Assembly: GCA_040386195.1 (NCBI GenBank)
Contig: JAZKFV010000005.1
Span: 1 to 64,000 of the forward strand
Length of the DNA stretch: 64,000 nucleotides
From: JAJTCH01 sp040386195
Lineage (GTDB): Bacteria; Pseudomonadota; Alphaproteobacteria; Rickettsiales; UBA1997
Reading direction: 5' to 3'
Shown: in pieces, positions 1-8,465 of the stretch
Layout: each line of letters begins with the position of its first letter
How positions within the stretch are numbered: the stretch's first letter is position 1
The notes under the pieces: model-generated
Seen by the model: the letters and a program-made list of their open reading frames with translations, nothing else
Told to the model about the DNA's origin: nothing
The model's database searches: none
Translations under genes and position numbers: made by a program

Positions 1-49
1 TTCCGATGTTGACGTGGGGTTTGGTTCTTGCGAATTTTTCTTTGGACAT
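1..49 (-). CDS. tuf: Elongation factor Tu, N-terminal fragment (cut by window edge)
   Basis: The first 49 bases, read on the minus strand, give an ATG and the first 16 codons of a protein beginning MSKEKFARTKPHVNIG, the standard start of bacterial EF-Tu, the GTPase that delivers aminoacyl-tRNA to the ribosome. The rest lies outside the window. It follows fusA on the same strand, as expected for an rpsL-rpsG-fusA-tuf operon, but the 330-base gap to fusA leaves room for a separate promoter. Confidence 0.93.
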   Translation of the reverse strand, partial: MSKEKFARTKPHVNIG

Positions 50-379
50 TGTTTTAAAACAATTAACGTTAATATAAATGAAAAACTAGTAAGGTTGTTT
101 AGTTATCTAAACACTTTCTTAATAGTTGTGACACTATGCATTATGAACAATTTTTCTATTCAGAGCTTTTGGCTTTGAATAACTCTTTAAACTTTTTTAA
201 TTTGGATTATTTTAAATCACAAACTTGTGGTGAAAACACCTTTAGAAGCTTGTAAATAAAGGATAAAAACCATATCAACTATCAGCCCTAACAAAAAGAG
301 GCTGGTATTATCAAGTAAAGATAAATAAATAGCAACATCTTTTTAATAAAAAATATAACTATTTATTGACCCTTTAAAA
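50..379. other. Intergenic region between fusA and tuf
   Basis: This 330-base AT-rich gap holds no open reading frame or tRNA that I can recognise. Two small inverted repeats are visible: GGTG-AAAA-CACC near 229-240, and TTCAGAGC with its near-complement GCTTTGAA around 159-178. No hairpin followed by a convincing T-run was found after fusA. A tuf promoter is likely here, because the gap is far longer than other spacers in this operon, but I could not fix its boxes with confidence. Confidence 0.5.
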
Positions 380-2458
380 TTAAGCCTTCTTAGCCTTAAT
401 TTCGTCAGCAACAGCATTTGGAACTTGTTGATAAGATTCAAATTCCATCGCATATTGTGCACGACCTTGTGATAAAGAACGTAAACTATTTACATAACCA
501 AACATTGAAGCTAAAGGAACTTTTGCAGTAATAACTTGCACGTTATCTCTGGCTTCTAAATTATTAATTTGACCACGTCTTGAATTGATATCGCCGATAA
601 CATCGCCCATATATTCTTCCGGAGTTACAACTTCAACTTTCATCATTGGCTCTAACAATACTGGACCGGCTTTTTCCATAGCTTCTCTGAAAGCTGAACG
701 AGCAGCAATTTCGAAAGCAAGAACGCTGGAATCCACATCATGATAAGCGCCGTCAAGTAGTTGAGTTTTTAATCTTACTACTGGATAACCAGCTAAAAAG
801 CCGTTTGATTTGGCAGAAACTAAACCTTTTTCAACACCAGGAATATATTCTTTTGGAACTCTACCGCCAGTAATTTTGCTTTCAAAAACATAATCTTCAG
901 TTCCATCAGCTGGAAGTGGTTCGAAAGAAATTTTAACTTTAGCGAATTGTCCAGAACCGCCAGATTGTTTTTTATGAACGTAGTCAATCTCAACTTTTTT
1001 AGTGATAGTTTCTCTGTAAGCTACTTTTGGTTGACCAATATTAGCATCAACTTTGAATTCTCTTTTCATCCGATCAACGATGATCTCAAGATGCAACTCG
1101 CCCATTCCTTTAAGAATAGTTTGCCCAGATTCTTGATCACTTTCGATTCTTAAAGACGGATCTTCAGAAGCAAGTCTTGATAGAGCAATACCCATTCTTT
1201 CTTGATCTGCTGTTGATTTTGGCTCAACTGAAACTTCAATAACTGGATCTGGGAAAATCATTCTTTCTAAAACGATTTTATTATCAGAATCAGCTAAAGT
1301 GTCGCCAGTTGTAGTATTTTTTAAACCAGCCAAAGCAACGATATCACCAGCATAAGCCATTTTAATATCTTCACGATTATTAGCATGCATCAACAAAATT
1401 CTGCCCACTCTTTCTTTAGAACCTTTGATGGTGTTGTTTAAGCCCATACCAGCTTCTAAAACGCCAGAATAAATTCTCACGAAAGTTAAAGAACCAACGA
1501 ATGGATCGGTCATGATTTTGAAGGCAAGACCAGCAAATTTTTTGTCATCACAAGTAACGGTGATTGGCTGGTCAGTATCTAATGTGGTGCCATTGATGAA
1601 GCCAATATCTTTAGGGCTTGGTAAGTAATCAACAACTGCGTCAAGTAGAGTTTGAACACCTTTATTTTTAAAAGCAGTTCCGTTTAAAACTGGAACGAAA
1701 GAAGCGTTAATAGTGCCTTTTCTGATACATCTTTGCAATTCTTCCAAAGTGATTTCGCCGCCATTTAAATATTTATCCATCAGCTCATCATCTTGCTCAA
1801 CTGCTAATTCAACCATAGTTTCGCGATATTGAGCTGCTTTTTCTTGCATGAAATCAGGGATTTCTTCGTAAGTGAAATCTGCGCCCATAGTAGCATCTTT
1901 CCAAACTACCGCTTTCATTTTAACTAGATCAATCAAACCGCCGTAATCCTCACCTTCATTGATTGGCAATTGGATGATTAGTGGTTTAGCCGCCAAACGA
2001 GTTTTCATCATTTCCACACAACGGTAAAAATTGGCTCCAGTACGATCCATCTTGTTGACGAAACACATTCTAGGAACTTTATATTTATTAGCTTGTCTCC
2101 ACACAGTTTCAGATTGTGGTTCAACACCAGCAACGGCGTCGAATACTGCGACTGCACCGTCTAAAACGCGCAATGATCTTTCAACTTCAATAGTAAAATC
2201 AACGTGACCAGGAGTGTCAATAATATTGATACGGTGATCTTTCCAGAAGCAGGTTGTTGCTGCAGAAGTAATTGTGATACCTCTTTCTTGTTCTTGCTCC
2301 ATCCAATCCATAGTGGCAGCACCGTCATGAACTTCACCGATTTTGTGAGATTTGCCGGTATAGAATAAAATTCTTTCAGTTGTAGTAGTTTTACCAGCAT
2401 CGATGTGAGCCATAATACCAATATTGCGATAGTTCTCGATTGCAATTTCACGTGCCAT
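380..2458 (-). CDS. fusA: Translation elongation factor G
   Basis: The 692-residue product is a full-length EF-G, the GTPase that moves tRNAs and mRNA through the ribosome after each peptide bond. The N-terminus shows the G1 loop AHIDAGKTTTTERIL, then the switch region RGITITSAA, DTPGHVDF (G3) and NKMDRTG (G4). Domains II to V follow, including the GRGQINNLEARDN-type region near the end (here SRRGQINNLEARDN). The ATG is preceded by A/T-rich sequence with no Shine-Dalgarno motif. It is the third gene of the str operon, separated from rpsG by a 92-base spacer with a terminator-like hairpin. Confidence 0.98.
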   Translation of the reverse strand: MAREIAIENYRNIGIMAHIDAGKTTTTERILFYTGKSHKIGEVHDGAATMDWMEQEQERGITITSAATTCFWKDHRINIIDTPGHVDFTIEVERSLRVLDGAVAVFDAVAGVEPQSETVWRQANKYKVPRMCFVNKMDRTGANFYRCVEMMKTRLAAKPLIIQLPINEGEDYGGLIDLVKMKAVVWKDATMGADFTYEEIPDFMQEKAAQYRETMVELAVEQDDELMDKYLNGGEITLEELQRCIRKGTINASFVPVLNGTAFKNKGVQTLLDAVVDYLPSPKDIGFINGTTLDTDQPITVTCDDKKFAGLAFKIMTDPFVGSLTFVRIYSGVLEAGMGLNNTIKGSKERVGRILLMHANNREDIKMAYAGDIVALAGLKNTTTGDTLADSDNKIVLERMIFPDPVIEVSVEPKSTADQERMGIALSRLASEDPSLRIESDQESGQTILKGMGELHLEIIVDRMKREFKVDANIGQPKVAYRETITKKVEIDYVHKKQSGGSGQFAKVKISFEPLPADGTEDYVFESKITGGRVPKEYIPGVEKGLVSAKSNGFLAGYPVVRLKTQLLDGAYHDVDSSVLAFEIAARSAFREAMEKAGPVLLEPMMKVEVVTPEEYMGDVIGDINSRRGQINNLEARDNVQVITAKVPLASMFGYVNSLRSLSQGRAQYAMEFESYQQVPNAVADEIKAKKA

Positions 2459-2506
2459 ATATTTGGGGATTTTGTTGTTATTTTTAGTATTTAGGCGGGA
2501 GTAATT

Positions 2507-2538
2507 TAAAAAAGTAAAGGGCGCTTTTAAACGCCCTT
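2507..2538 (-). terminator. Terminator or attenuator-like hairpin between rpsG and fusA
   Basis: On the minus strand, AAGGGCG and CGCCCTT arms (2516-2538) form a strong GC stem with a short AT loop. The stem is followed within a few bases by a run of six T (complement of 2508-2513). This has the form of an intrinsic terminator, placed after rpsG and before fusA. It probably trims or attenuates readthrough rather than blocking it fully, since no clear fusA promoter was found downstream. Confidence 0.6.
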
Positions 2539-2550
2539 AAGTAATTTTGT

Positions 2551-3018
2551 CTACCAACGATAGTGAGCGAAAGCTTTATTAGCTTCAGCCATTTTAAAAA
2601 CTTCTTCTCTTTTTTTAACAGCCCAACCTTTGTTATCAAAGGCTTCGCCGAAAGCGAAAACGATTTTGTCAGCTAAGTTTCGACCTGAAGATTTTTGAAT
2701 AGCAGTTTTCAACCATTTAAGCGCCAGAGCAGTTCCTCTGCGATCAGAAACTTCAACTGGAATTTGGTAAGTTGCCCCACCAATTCTTCTTGATCTAACT
2801 TCAACTCTTGGAGTTACGTTATCCAAAACTTGTTTGAAAGTTTCCAAAGCATTCTTTTTCATCTTTTTTTCAACGGTTGCGAAAGCCTCGTAGACTGATT
2901 TTTCAACGACAGATTTTTTGCCATTTTCCATCAAACGATTGACTAATTTAGTGATAATAACTTCACCGAATTTAGCATCAGGAATAATTTTTCTCTTAGG
3001 GGCGGCTCTTCTTCTCAT
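2551..3018 (-). CDS. rpsG: 30S ribosomal protein S7
   Basis: The 155-residue protein begins MRRRAAPKRKIIPDAKFGE and matches ribosomal protein S7, which nucleates assembly of the 16S rRNA 3' domain and contacts the exit-site tRNA. Typical blocks are VTPRVEVRSRRIGGATYQIP and the C-terminal AHYRW. Length is normal for the family. It sits 70 bases after rpsL in the str operon. Confidence 0.97.
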   Translation of the reverse strand: MRRRAAPKRKIIPDAKFGEVIITKLVNRLMENGKKSVVEKSVYEAFATVEKKMKKNALETFKQVLDNVTPRVEVRSRRIGGATYQIPVEVSDRRGTALALKWLKTAIQKSSGRNLADKIVFAFGEAFDNKGWAVKKREEVFKMAEANKAFAHYRW

Positions 3019-3062
3019 TTTATTTAGTAATTAGTTATTTAAATTTATTGGTTCGGGCTCAG

Positions 3063-3087
3063 CCGCGCTGTAGCGCAGCGCAAGCGG
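3063..3087 (-). other. GC-rich hairpin directly after rpsL
   Basis: CCGC-GCTG and CAGC-(GCAA)-GCGG arms can pair around a five-base loop, with a four-base bulge. On the minus strand the hairpin begins one base after the rpsL stop codon and has no T-run, so it is not a standard terminator. It may stabilise or process the rpsL-rpsG message. Its GC content stands out from the surrounding AT-rich spacer. Confidence 0.4.
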
Positions 3088-3088
3088 G

Positions 3089-3460
3089 TTATTTAGGTTT
3101 AACAGTTCCGTATTTAGAACGAGATTGTTTGCGGTTTTTCACGCCTTGAGTATCCAAAGATCCTCTTACAATATGATAACGCACACCTGGCAAATCTTTT
3201 ACCCTTCCGCCGCGGATGCTTACAACGCTATGTTCCTGCAAATTGTGACCTTCACCAGGAATATAAGCAATAACTTCAAAACCGTTAGTTAACTTAACCC
3301 GAGCAACTTTACGAAGTGCTGAGTTTGGTTTTTTTGGAGTAGTTGTATAAACTTTAGTGCAAACGCCTCTTTTTTGAGGACAAGCTTTCATTGCTGGCAC
3401 TTTATTTTTTCTAGTTTGCTTAACCCGTGGATTGCGCACTAATTGATTGACTGTAGGCAT
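3089..3460 (-). CDS. rpsL: 30S ribosomal protein S12
   Basis: Starting at the internal ATG (3458-3460), the product is 123 residues and begins MPTVNQLVRNPR, the conserved S12 start. A longer frame runs 22 codons further upstream, but that extension is not part of the family. S12 is the decoding-centre protein: the KPNSALRKVARVKL block and the loop GEGHNLQEHSVV are present, and the lysines altered in streptomycin resistance (PKKPNS and GRVKDLPG contexts) are unchanged. It is the first gene of the str operon, about 80 bases downstream of the promoter. Confidence 0.97.
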   Translation of the reverse strand: MPTVNQLVRNPRVKQTRKNKVPAMKACPQKRGVCTKVYTTTPKKPNSALRKVARVKLTNGFEVIAYIPGEGHNLQEHSVVSIRGGRVKDLPGVRYHIVRGSLDTQGVKNRKQSRSKYGTVKPK

Positions 3461-3541
3461 TATTTTGTAATTGAATTTATGCTGAAATTTGCCCCGAAAT
3501 TTCTTCTGATAATCAAAATTGGGCAAAAAATAAGAGGCGGC

Positions 3542-3570
3542 ATATTAGGTAAAAGATATTTTATAGTCAA
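3542..3570 (-). promoter_or_regulatory. Promoter of the str operon
   Basis: On the minus strand, TTGACT (complement of 3565-3570), exactly 17 bases, then TAATAT (complement of 3542-3547) match the sigma-70 type -35 and -10 boxes with ideal spacing. It overlaps the stop codon of thrB and lies just upstream of rpsL, where a strong ribosomal-protein promoter is expected. It is the best promoter I can see in the window. Confidence 0.75.
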
Positions 3571-4553
3571 GAAATTTTGTCTCTTTTATAAAAGAATCTA
3601 ATTTTCTCTAAATATTCCTGCGGATTTTTGATTTTAACTAAAGAATCTTGGGGAGTAAAAAATAAATCATGAAGTCTGGTAAGCAGGAATCTCAAGGCGG
3701 CGCCGAGCAAAGCAATTTTTAAAAAATCCAATTCTGCAGCGGATAATTTTTTGATTTTTTGATAACCAGCCAAAATTGCTGCTGATTTTTTTTCATCAAA
3801 TTTATTATTTTCATCAAAACACCAAGCATTAATTGTCACTGCCAAATCGTAAATAAATAAATCATTAGCGGCAAAATAAAAATCAATCACGCCACTTAAA
3901 TTATTTTGCCCATCAAAAAAAACATTATCCGGAAAAAGATCGGCGTGAACTGCGCCGGATTGATAATTATTTTGCCAATTTTTCTCGAGAAAATCGATAT
4001 AGCCAGATATTTCCAAGCGCAAACCAGTTTGATAATTTTCAATTTGATCAGCAATTTTATTGAACAAATTGCGCCAACCCAAAATTCCCAAATCGTTGGT
4101 TCTAACTTCTTTAAAATCCAAAACAGCTTCATGCAATTTTGCCGAAACTTGACCAATTTGCGCACAATGATTTTCAGTGATTGAGGCATATAAACCGCTA
4201 TCCAAAGGCTTTAAAGTTGCTCCTGGTAAAAAGCTGACAATTGCTGCTGATTTATTTTTGACTGACGAAATTAATTGCCCAGAATTATTTTTAATTGGCT
4301 TTGGACAGCAAATTTTATGTATTTTATATTCGGCCAAATGCAATTTTAAATTCATGAAAAACGGCAATTCGTCTTGATTTATTCTGTTTTCAAAAATGGT
4401 GAAAATAAATTTATCAACATCGGTTTGAATGATAAAATTTGAATTATCAATGCCGTCGATAATTTCTTTGAACCAAACCAACTCGCCGATTTGGTAATTT
4501 GCTGAAATAAAATCAGCAATTTCTTGCCTGCTTAATTTTGTGTGAACTGCCAT
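3567..4553 (-). CDS. thrB: Homoserine kinase, aminoglycoside-phosphotransferase-like type
   Basis: The 328-residue protein resembles the alphaproteobacterial homoserine kinase with a choline-kinase/APH fold, which phosphorylates homoserine in threonine synthesis. It shows the family start (TKLSRQEIADFISANYQIG), the IDNSNFII substrate/ATP segment, the Brenner-type catalytic motif HADLFPDNVFF and the metal-binding GVIDFYFA segment. It lies in a minus-strand run with the zincin-motif and NYN genes, 10 bases after the former. No other threonine gene is in the window, so the pathway cannot be judged. Confidence 0.85.
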   Translation of the reverse strand: MAVHTKLSRQEIADFISANYQIGELVWFKEIIDGIDNSNFIIQTDVDKFIFTIFENRINQDELPFFMNLKLHLAEYKIHKICCPKPIKNNSGQLISSVKNKSAAIVSFLPGATLKPLDSGLYASITENHCAQIGQVSAKLHEAVLDFKEVRTNDLGILGWRNLFNKIADQIENYQTGLRLEISGYIDFLEKNWQNNYQSGAVHADLFPDNVFFDGQNNLSGVIDFYFAANDLFIYDLAVTINAWCFDENNKFDEKKSAAILAGYQKIKKLSAAELDFLKIALLGAALRFLLTRLHDLFFTPQDSLVKIKNPQEYLEKIRFFYKRDKIS

Positions 4554-4563
4554 TTGTGATTAA

Positions 4564-5394
4564 TTATTTTTTGTCTTCAAGTTCTTGGTGTTTTTGCCAA
4601 GATTGTTGCCAAGCGGCGTTGGAATTAACATTTTTTGACCAAGATTTTTGACCAGTAGAATCAACTTTTTTGTAAAAAGATTTTTCGTTATCGGCAAATT
4701 TCTTTTCGGTTTTAAAACTTTTATTCGCAATCAAATTGCTAGTGTGAGCCGCAATTTCCTGATTAATTTTGCTGCGAATTTTGGGATTAAAAACTTCTCT
4801 AATCCATTTGGAAGTATTAACAAAAAACTCCATAACCTGCGCGGTTGTAAAGCTGCCATTTGGCGCCACATCGCGCGAAGTGCTTAACAGTTCAAAATAT
4901 CGGGCGAATAATTCCGAAATAAATTGATAAGATGGATAAGATTTAAGTGCGTCAATCATCAAACGCTGCATTTCGCCAGCTAAAACCACCGATTCAGGCT
5001 GACGATTTTTCATATCAAAACCAATTGCTTTGCGAAAATCTTCATTCAAAACCAACCCACTTTCCACTTCCAAACAATGCGCCATCTCGTGCGCCAAAAC
5101 ATTTACCGCAAAATTTCTGATAATAATTTTGTGATCCAAATTATGTGTGAAAGTTTTTAAAAATTTATTATAAATCTTGCGCTGATCAGTCAAATAGCAG
5201 CCTTGATTGGTGTCCCAACCTTTAACAATTTTAACTTCAAAAACCAAATTGCCTTGATTAGCTTTAGTCAAAATTAAATCCAAACCATCTTTATAAAGCT
5301 CAATTCCATAAAGGCTAATGAACTGATCAGCAAATTTTTTGCTCTCATTTGCGCCTTCAAATTTGAGAACTTTATTTAGAATTTCTTCAATCAT
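4564..5394 (-). CDS. Unknown protein with a HExxH zinc-protease motif
   Basis: I do not recognise this 276-residue protein as a named family. Its one clear landmark is VLAHEMAHCLEVE near residues 120-132, a HExxH zincin motif in a helix-like context. A glutamate further on (in ELFARYFE) could be a third metal ligand. There is no signal peptide or membrane segment, so it looks cytosolic. The C-terminal 70 residues are Lys/Ser/Asn/Gln-rich and probably disordered. It lies between the NYN gene (3 bases upstream) and thrB. Metalloprotease activity is inferred from the motif only. Confidence 0.55.
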   Translation of the reverse strand: MIEEILNKVLKFEGANESKKFADQFISLYGIELYKDGLDLILTKANQGNLVFEVKIVKGWDTNQGCYLTDQRKIYNKFLKTFTHNLDHKIIIRNFAVNVLAHEMAHCLEVESGLVLNEDFRKAIGFDMKNRQPESVVLAGEMQRLMIDALKSYPSYQFISELFARYFELLSTSRDVAPNGSFTTAQVMEFFVNTSKWIREVFNPKIRSKINQEIAAHTSNLIANKSFKTEKKFADNEKSFYKKVDSTGQKSWSKNVNSNAAWQQSWQKHQELEDKK

Positions 5395-5396
5395 AT

Positions 5397-6086
5397 TTAT
5401 TTGTCGTGCGGCTTTTTATATTGATCTGGAATCACAATTTTTGTTTTATCATTAACCATAATCTCTTCTGGCAAAAGACTTTCTTCAAGATGAAATTCTG
5501 TTATCATTCTAGTTTTAAAATATACTTGCCCCTTCCTATCTTTATTTATGTCACCACAAGCATCAACCAAATCATAATTTGCTCTCTTAGTTTTAATTAA
5601 TGGCGGAGTTATCACATTAATTCTTAGATTTTGATTTTTCTTCCGCGCCAATCTAATAGCAGGAGATATATCTGAATCATTGGTTATAACCAATATCTTA
5701 TCACTAGTTTTTTCAAAAGCATCCTCAAGAATTGCTAAAGCTATATTAACATCACTTTCTTTTTCTTCATGAGATATTCTGGTGAATGATTTTCCGTCAC
5801 CGTCTTTATAAGTCAGTAATTTTTGTTTAAACTTTCCTTCAATAATTGCAACGCCGCAATGTTTTAAAGCCTTGATATAAGCTGTATATCTTTTTTGAAC
5901 TTCTATTGATTTGTGTAAAGGCGGGGCAGTAAAAAATTTGATTTGGATTATTTCAAAACCGTGATCAGGTCTAGCAAATTGTTTGGCAAGATTAAATAGA
6001 TTAACCCATTTGAGGTGCGGTTTTTTGAGGTTATTGATGGCGTGATAAAGGTTGTATCCATCAATAAAAACACTGACTTTTTTCAT
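5397..6086 (-). CDS. NYN-domain (PIN-like) ribonuclease-type protein
   Basis: The ATG at 6084-6086 gives a 229-residue protein starting MKKVSVFIDGYNLYHAI. A longer frame runs upstream through the terminator hairpin and is not likely to be used. FIDGYNL, ESDVNIALAIL and ITNDSDISPAIRLA carry the acidic residues of the NYN/LabA-type PIN nuclease fold, which binds Mg2+ and usually acts on RNA. The C-terminal 40 residues are charged and lack a known domain. Its leader holds a strong terminator-like hairpin, suggesting that expression is attenuated. The RNA target is unknown. Confidence 0.8.
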   Translation of the reverse strand: MKKVSVFIDGYNLYHAINNLKKPHLKWVNLFNLAKQFARPDHGFEIIQIKFFTAPPLHKSIEVQKRYTAYIKALKHCGVAIIEGKFKQKLLTYKDGDGKSFTRISHEEKESDVNIALAILEDAFEKTSDKILVITNDSDISPAIRLARKKNQNLRINVITPPLIKTKRANYDLVDACGDINKDRKGQVYFKTRMITEFHLEESLLPEEIMVNDKTKIVIPDQYKKPHDK

Positions 6087-6099
6087 GGTGTATAAAAAT

Positions 6100-6157
6100 A
6101 AAAAAGCCGCGGAACCATTTCTGGTGCCGCGGCACACTTCACAAAAGGAAGCGTGTG
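6100..6157 (-). terminator. Tandem hairpins ending in an intrinsic terminator, upstream of the NYN gene
   Basis: On the minus strand a first hairpin (arms at 6153-6157 plus 6148-6150 and at 6133-6140) is followed at once by a strong 12-base-pair stem with one mismatch. The arms of that stem are 6122-6133 and 6106-6117, with a four-base loop, and a run of six T (complement of 6100-6105) follows. The ATG of the NYN gene is only 13 bases further. This is either a leader attenuator or the 3' end of a short RNA of about 95 bases starting after a TATAAT box (complement of 6204-6209). Confidence 0.65.
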
Positions 6158-6230
6158 TTGCAGGCAATCTAACTGTTATAAATAAATTTTACAAGTTTTT
6201 TTATTATAACAACCTTCTCAATCATTAAGA

Positions 6231-6656
6231 TTATTTTTTAAGTGGAACGGCGTAGAGTTCAAGCTTGTGATCAACTAGTTGATAGCCTAAATCGTGAGCA
6301 ATTTTTTCTTTGAGTTTTTCAATTTCTTCGTTGAAAAATTCAACAACTTTTCCAGAACTGACATCAATTAAATGATCATGATGTTCGTCGCTGAGCTCTT
6401 CATAACGAGCTTTGTGTTTGCCTCCAGAGTCGCGGCTGAAATCGTGTTTGGAAATTACACCTTCTTCTTCAAACATTTTGACCGCCCGATAAACAGTGGC
6501 GATGCCAATATTGGGCTTGATTTTAGCGGCGCGGCGATAAAGCTCTTCAACATCGGGATGATCATGAGATTCAGAAATTATTCTGGCAACGATGCGGCGA
6601 TTCTCGGTGAGTTTGATGTTTTTCTCGGTGCATAATTTTTCGATCAAGGACTGCAT
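6231..6656 (-). CDS. Fur-family transcriptional regulator
   Basis: The 141-residue protein has the Fur architecture: an N-terminal winged helix (LTENRRIVARII, then IATVYRAVKMFEEEGVI as the recognition helix region) and a C-terminal metal-binding dimerisation domain with DEHHDHLIDVSSGKVVEF. The CxxC zinc motifs of classical Fur are absent, which is common among alphaproteobacterial Fur, Mur and Irr proteins. It likely senses iron, manganese or haem and represses uptake or storage genes. It is divergent from guaB. Which of the three subtypes it is cannot be decided by eye. Confidence 0.85.
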   Translation of the reverse strand: MQSLIEKLCTEKNIKLTENRRIVARIISESHDHPDVEELYRRAAKIKPNIGIATVYRAVKMFEEEGVISKHDFSRDSGGKHKARYEELSDEHHDHLIDVSSGKVVEFFNEEIEKLKEKIAHDLGYQLVDHKLELYAVPLKK

Positions 6657-6696
6657 ATACTTATATATTTGGTTGTCTTTTATTTAAGAAGGGCTC

Positions 6697-6724
6697 AGAA
6701 TATAGAGCATTATTTAAATTTCAA
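6697..6724 (-). promoter_or_regulatory. Possible promoter of the Fur-family gene
   Basis: Minus-strand TTGAAA (complement of 6719-6724), 16 bases, TATTCT (complement of 6697-6702) form a fair sigma-70 type promoter about 40 bases upstream of the regulator start, in the divergent spacer shared with guaB. In AT-rich DNA such matches occur by chance, so this is tentative. Confidence 0.35.
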
Positions 6725-6745
6725 TTTCATAAATTCCTCACAAAT

Positions 6746-8239
6746 ATGGCAAAACATTCTTTGCAAGAAATTGCAGACGCATCTTATTACCTCACTTTTG
6801 ATGATGTTTTATTAAAGCCCGCCTATTCCGAAGTTTTGCCTCACGATGTCGATCTGAAAACCAAAATCACTAAAAATATTGAATTAAACATTCCGATCAT
6901 TTCTTCAGCAATGGACACTGTGACCGAAAGCAAATTAGCAATTGCTATGGCGCAATGCGGTGGCATGGGCTGCATTCACAAAAATTTGAGCATTAAAGAT
7001 CAAGCTGACGAAGTTCGTAAAGTTAAAAAGTTTGAATCAGGAATTGTGATTAATCCACTTACCATCACGCCAAATCAAACTTTGAATGATGCTTTACATA
7101 TTATGCAGACTTACGGAATTTCAGGAATTCCAGTGGTGGAATCAGCCGGCAGCAAAAAATTGGTGGGCATTTTAACTAATCGCGATGTGCGTTTTGCCAC
7201 TGATCGCAAACAACCAATTCACGAATTGATGACTAAAAGCGGTTTGGTGACTGCTAAAAATAATATTAGCAAGAGCGACGCCAAGCAGCTTTTGCATAAA
7301 AATAAAATTGAACGAATTATTATTGTTGATAATAGCGGAAACTGTATTGGCTTGATAACTGGCAAAGATATTGAAAAATCTAAACAATTTCCTAATGCTT
7401 GCAAAGATGATGAAGGCAGATTACGCGTTGCAGCAGCGGTTGGAGTTGGTAAAGATGGCTTTAAAAGAGCTGAAAGTTTGATTGAAGCTGGAGTTGATAT
7501 TTTGATTGTTGATACTGCTCACGGACATTCTAAAGGCGTGATTGATGCGGTTAAAGAAATTCGTAAATTCTACCCGAAAATTGATTTGATTGGTGGCAAT
7601 ATTGCCACTTCTGAAGCAGCCAAAGCCTTGATTGATGCTGGCGCCGACAGTGTTAAAGTTGGAATTGGTCCTGGATCAATTTGCACAACTCGAGTTGTTG
7701 CCGGAGTTGGCGTTCCACAATTATCAGCAGTTTTAGATGTTGCTGAAGTTTGTCATAAACAAAAAATTCCGTTCATCTCTGATGGTGGAATTAGATTTTC
7801 TGGCGATTTAGCCAAAGCAATTGCTGCCGGCGCATCTTGCGTGATGCTTGGCTCGCTTTTGGCTGGCACCGAAGAAAGCCCGGGTGATACAATTCTTTAT
7901 AAAGGTCGATCTTATAAAATGTATCGCGGTATGGGCTCACTTGGCGCCATGGCTCGCGGTTCAGCGGATCGTTATTTTCAAGAAAATGTCACTGATAAAA
8001 TGAAATTAGTTCCCGAAGGTGTGGAAGGCAGAGTTCCTTATAAAGGTCCAGTTTCAGATGTGATTCATCAATTAGCCGGCGGACTTAGATCAGCAATGGG
8101 TTATACTGGAAATAAAACTATTAAAGAAATGCATAAAAATTGTCAGTTCGTAAAAATTACCAATTCCGGCCTAAAAGAGAGTCATCCTCACAGCATCACA
8201 ATCACCAGCGAGTCGCCAAATTACAGCACTGAGAACTAG
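6746..8239 (+). CDS. guaB: Inosine-5'-monophosphate dehydrogenase
   Basis: The 497-residue protein is a full-length IMP dehydrogenase, which oxidises IMP to XMP with NAD+ in guanine nucleotide synthesis. It opens with LTFDDVLLKPAYSEVLP, has a tandem CBS insertion around residues 95-215 (HIMQTYGISGIPVVE, IERIIIVDNSGNCIGLIT), the active-site loop GPGSICTTR with the catalytic cysteine, GADSVKVGIG, and the flap segment near YRGMGSLGAM. It stands alone and divergent from the Fur-family gene. Its presence argues against the most purine-dependent obligate intracellular lifestyles. Confidence 0.97.
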   Translation: MAKHSLQEIADASYYLTFDDVLLKPAYSEVLPHDVDLKTKITKNIELNIPIISSAMDTVTESKLAIAMAQCGGMGCIHKNLSIKDQADEVRKVKKFESGIVINPLTITPNQTLNDALHIMQTYGISGIPVVESAGSKKLVGILTNRDVRFATDRKQPIHELMTKSGLVTAKNNISKSDAKQLLHKNKIERIIIVDNSGNCIGLITGKDIEKSKQFPNACKDDEGRLRVAAAVGVGKDGFKRAESLIEAGVDILIVDTAHGHSKGVIDAVKEIRKFYPKIDLIGGNIATSEAAKALIDAGADSVKVGIGPGSICTTRVVAGVGVPQLSAVLDVAEVCHKQKIPFISDGGIRFSGDLAKAIAAGASCVMLGSLLAGTEESPGDTILYKGRSYKMYRGMGSLGAMARGSADRYFQENVTDKMKLVPEGVEGRVPYKGPVSDVIHQLAGGLRSAMGYTGNKTIKEMHKNCQFVKITNSGLKESHPHSITITSESPNYSTEN

Positions 8240-8465
8240 ATTTTGATCTTTAATAAAAAATTAATTGTTGACTAAGCTGAAAAATTTTTATAGGTTAGCC
8301 GGATTCATAATTTATAAAGATTCATTGTAGTTCACAAATTCCTATTTGGCGGTTTCTCAAATAATAATAACCCAAAATTACTTTTATTAATTCACACCCT
8401 TCTTCACCACTTTAATTGTCGTCGGCTTTTTAGTCGCAAATTTTGATAATAACTAGGTTAGTAAG

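Noticed and set aside
947..1153. Open frame on the plus strand within fusA
   Set aside because: It is a shadow of the fusA coding frame with no start context or family match.
3461..3526. 22-codon N-terminal extension of rpsL
   Set aside because: S12 always starts MPTVNQL or close to it; the extension has no family match and the promoter boxes lie just above it.
6087..6167. 27-codon N-terminal extension of the NYN protein
   Set aside because: It reads through the terminator-like hairpin, and the domain starts cleanly at the internal ATG.
6100..6200. Small signal-recognition-particle RNA gene
   Set aside because: The plus strand has a short GGAAGC segment in a hairpin, but the conserved GGAA tetraloop stem and symmetric loop of SRP domain IV are missing, and the T-run is on the other strand.
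8240..8465. tRNA or small RNA gene in the gap after guaB
   Set aside because: No T-loop GTTCRA pattern or acceptor pairing was found; only a possible TTGACT box is visible.
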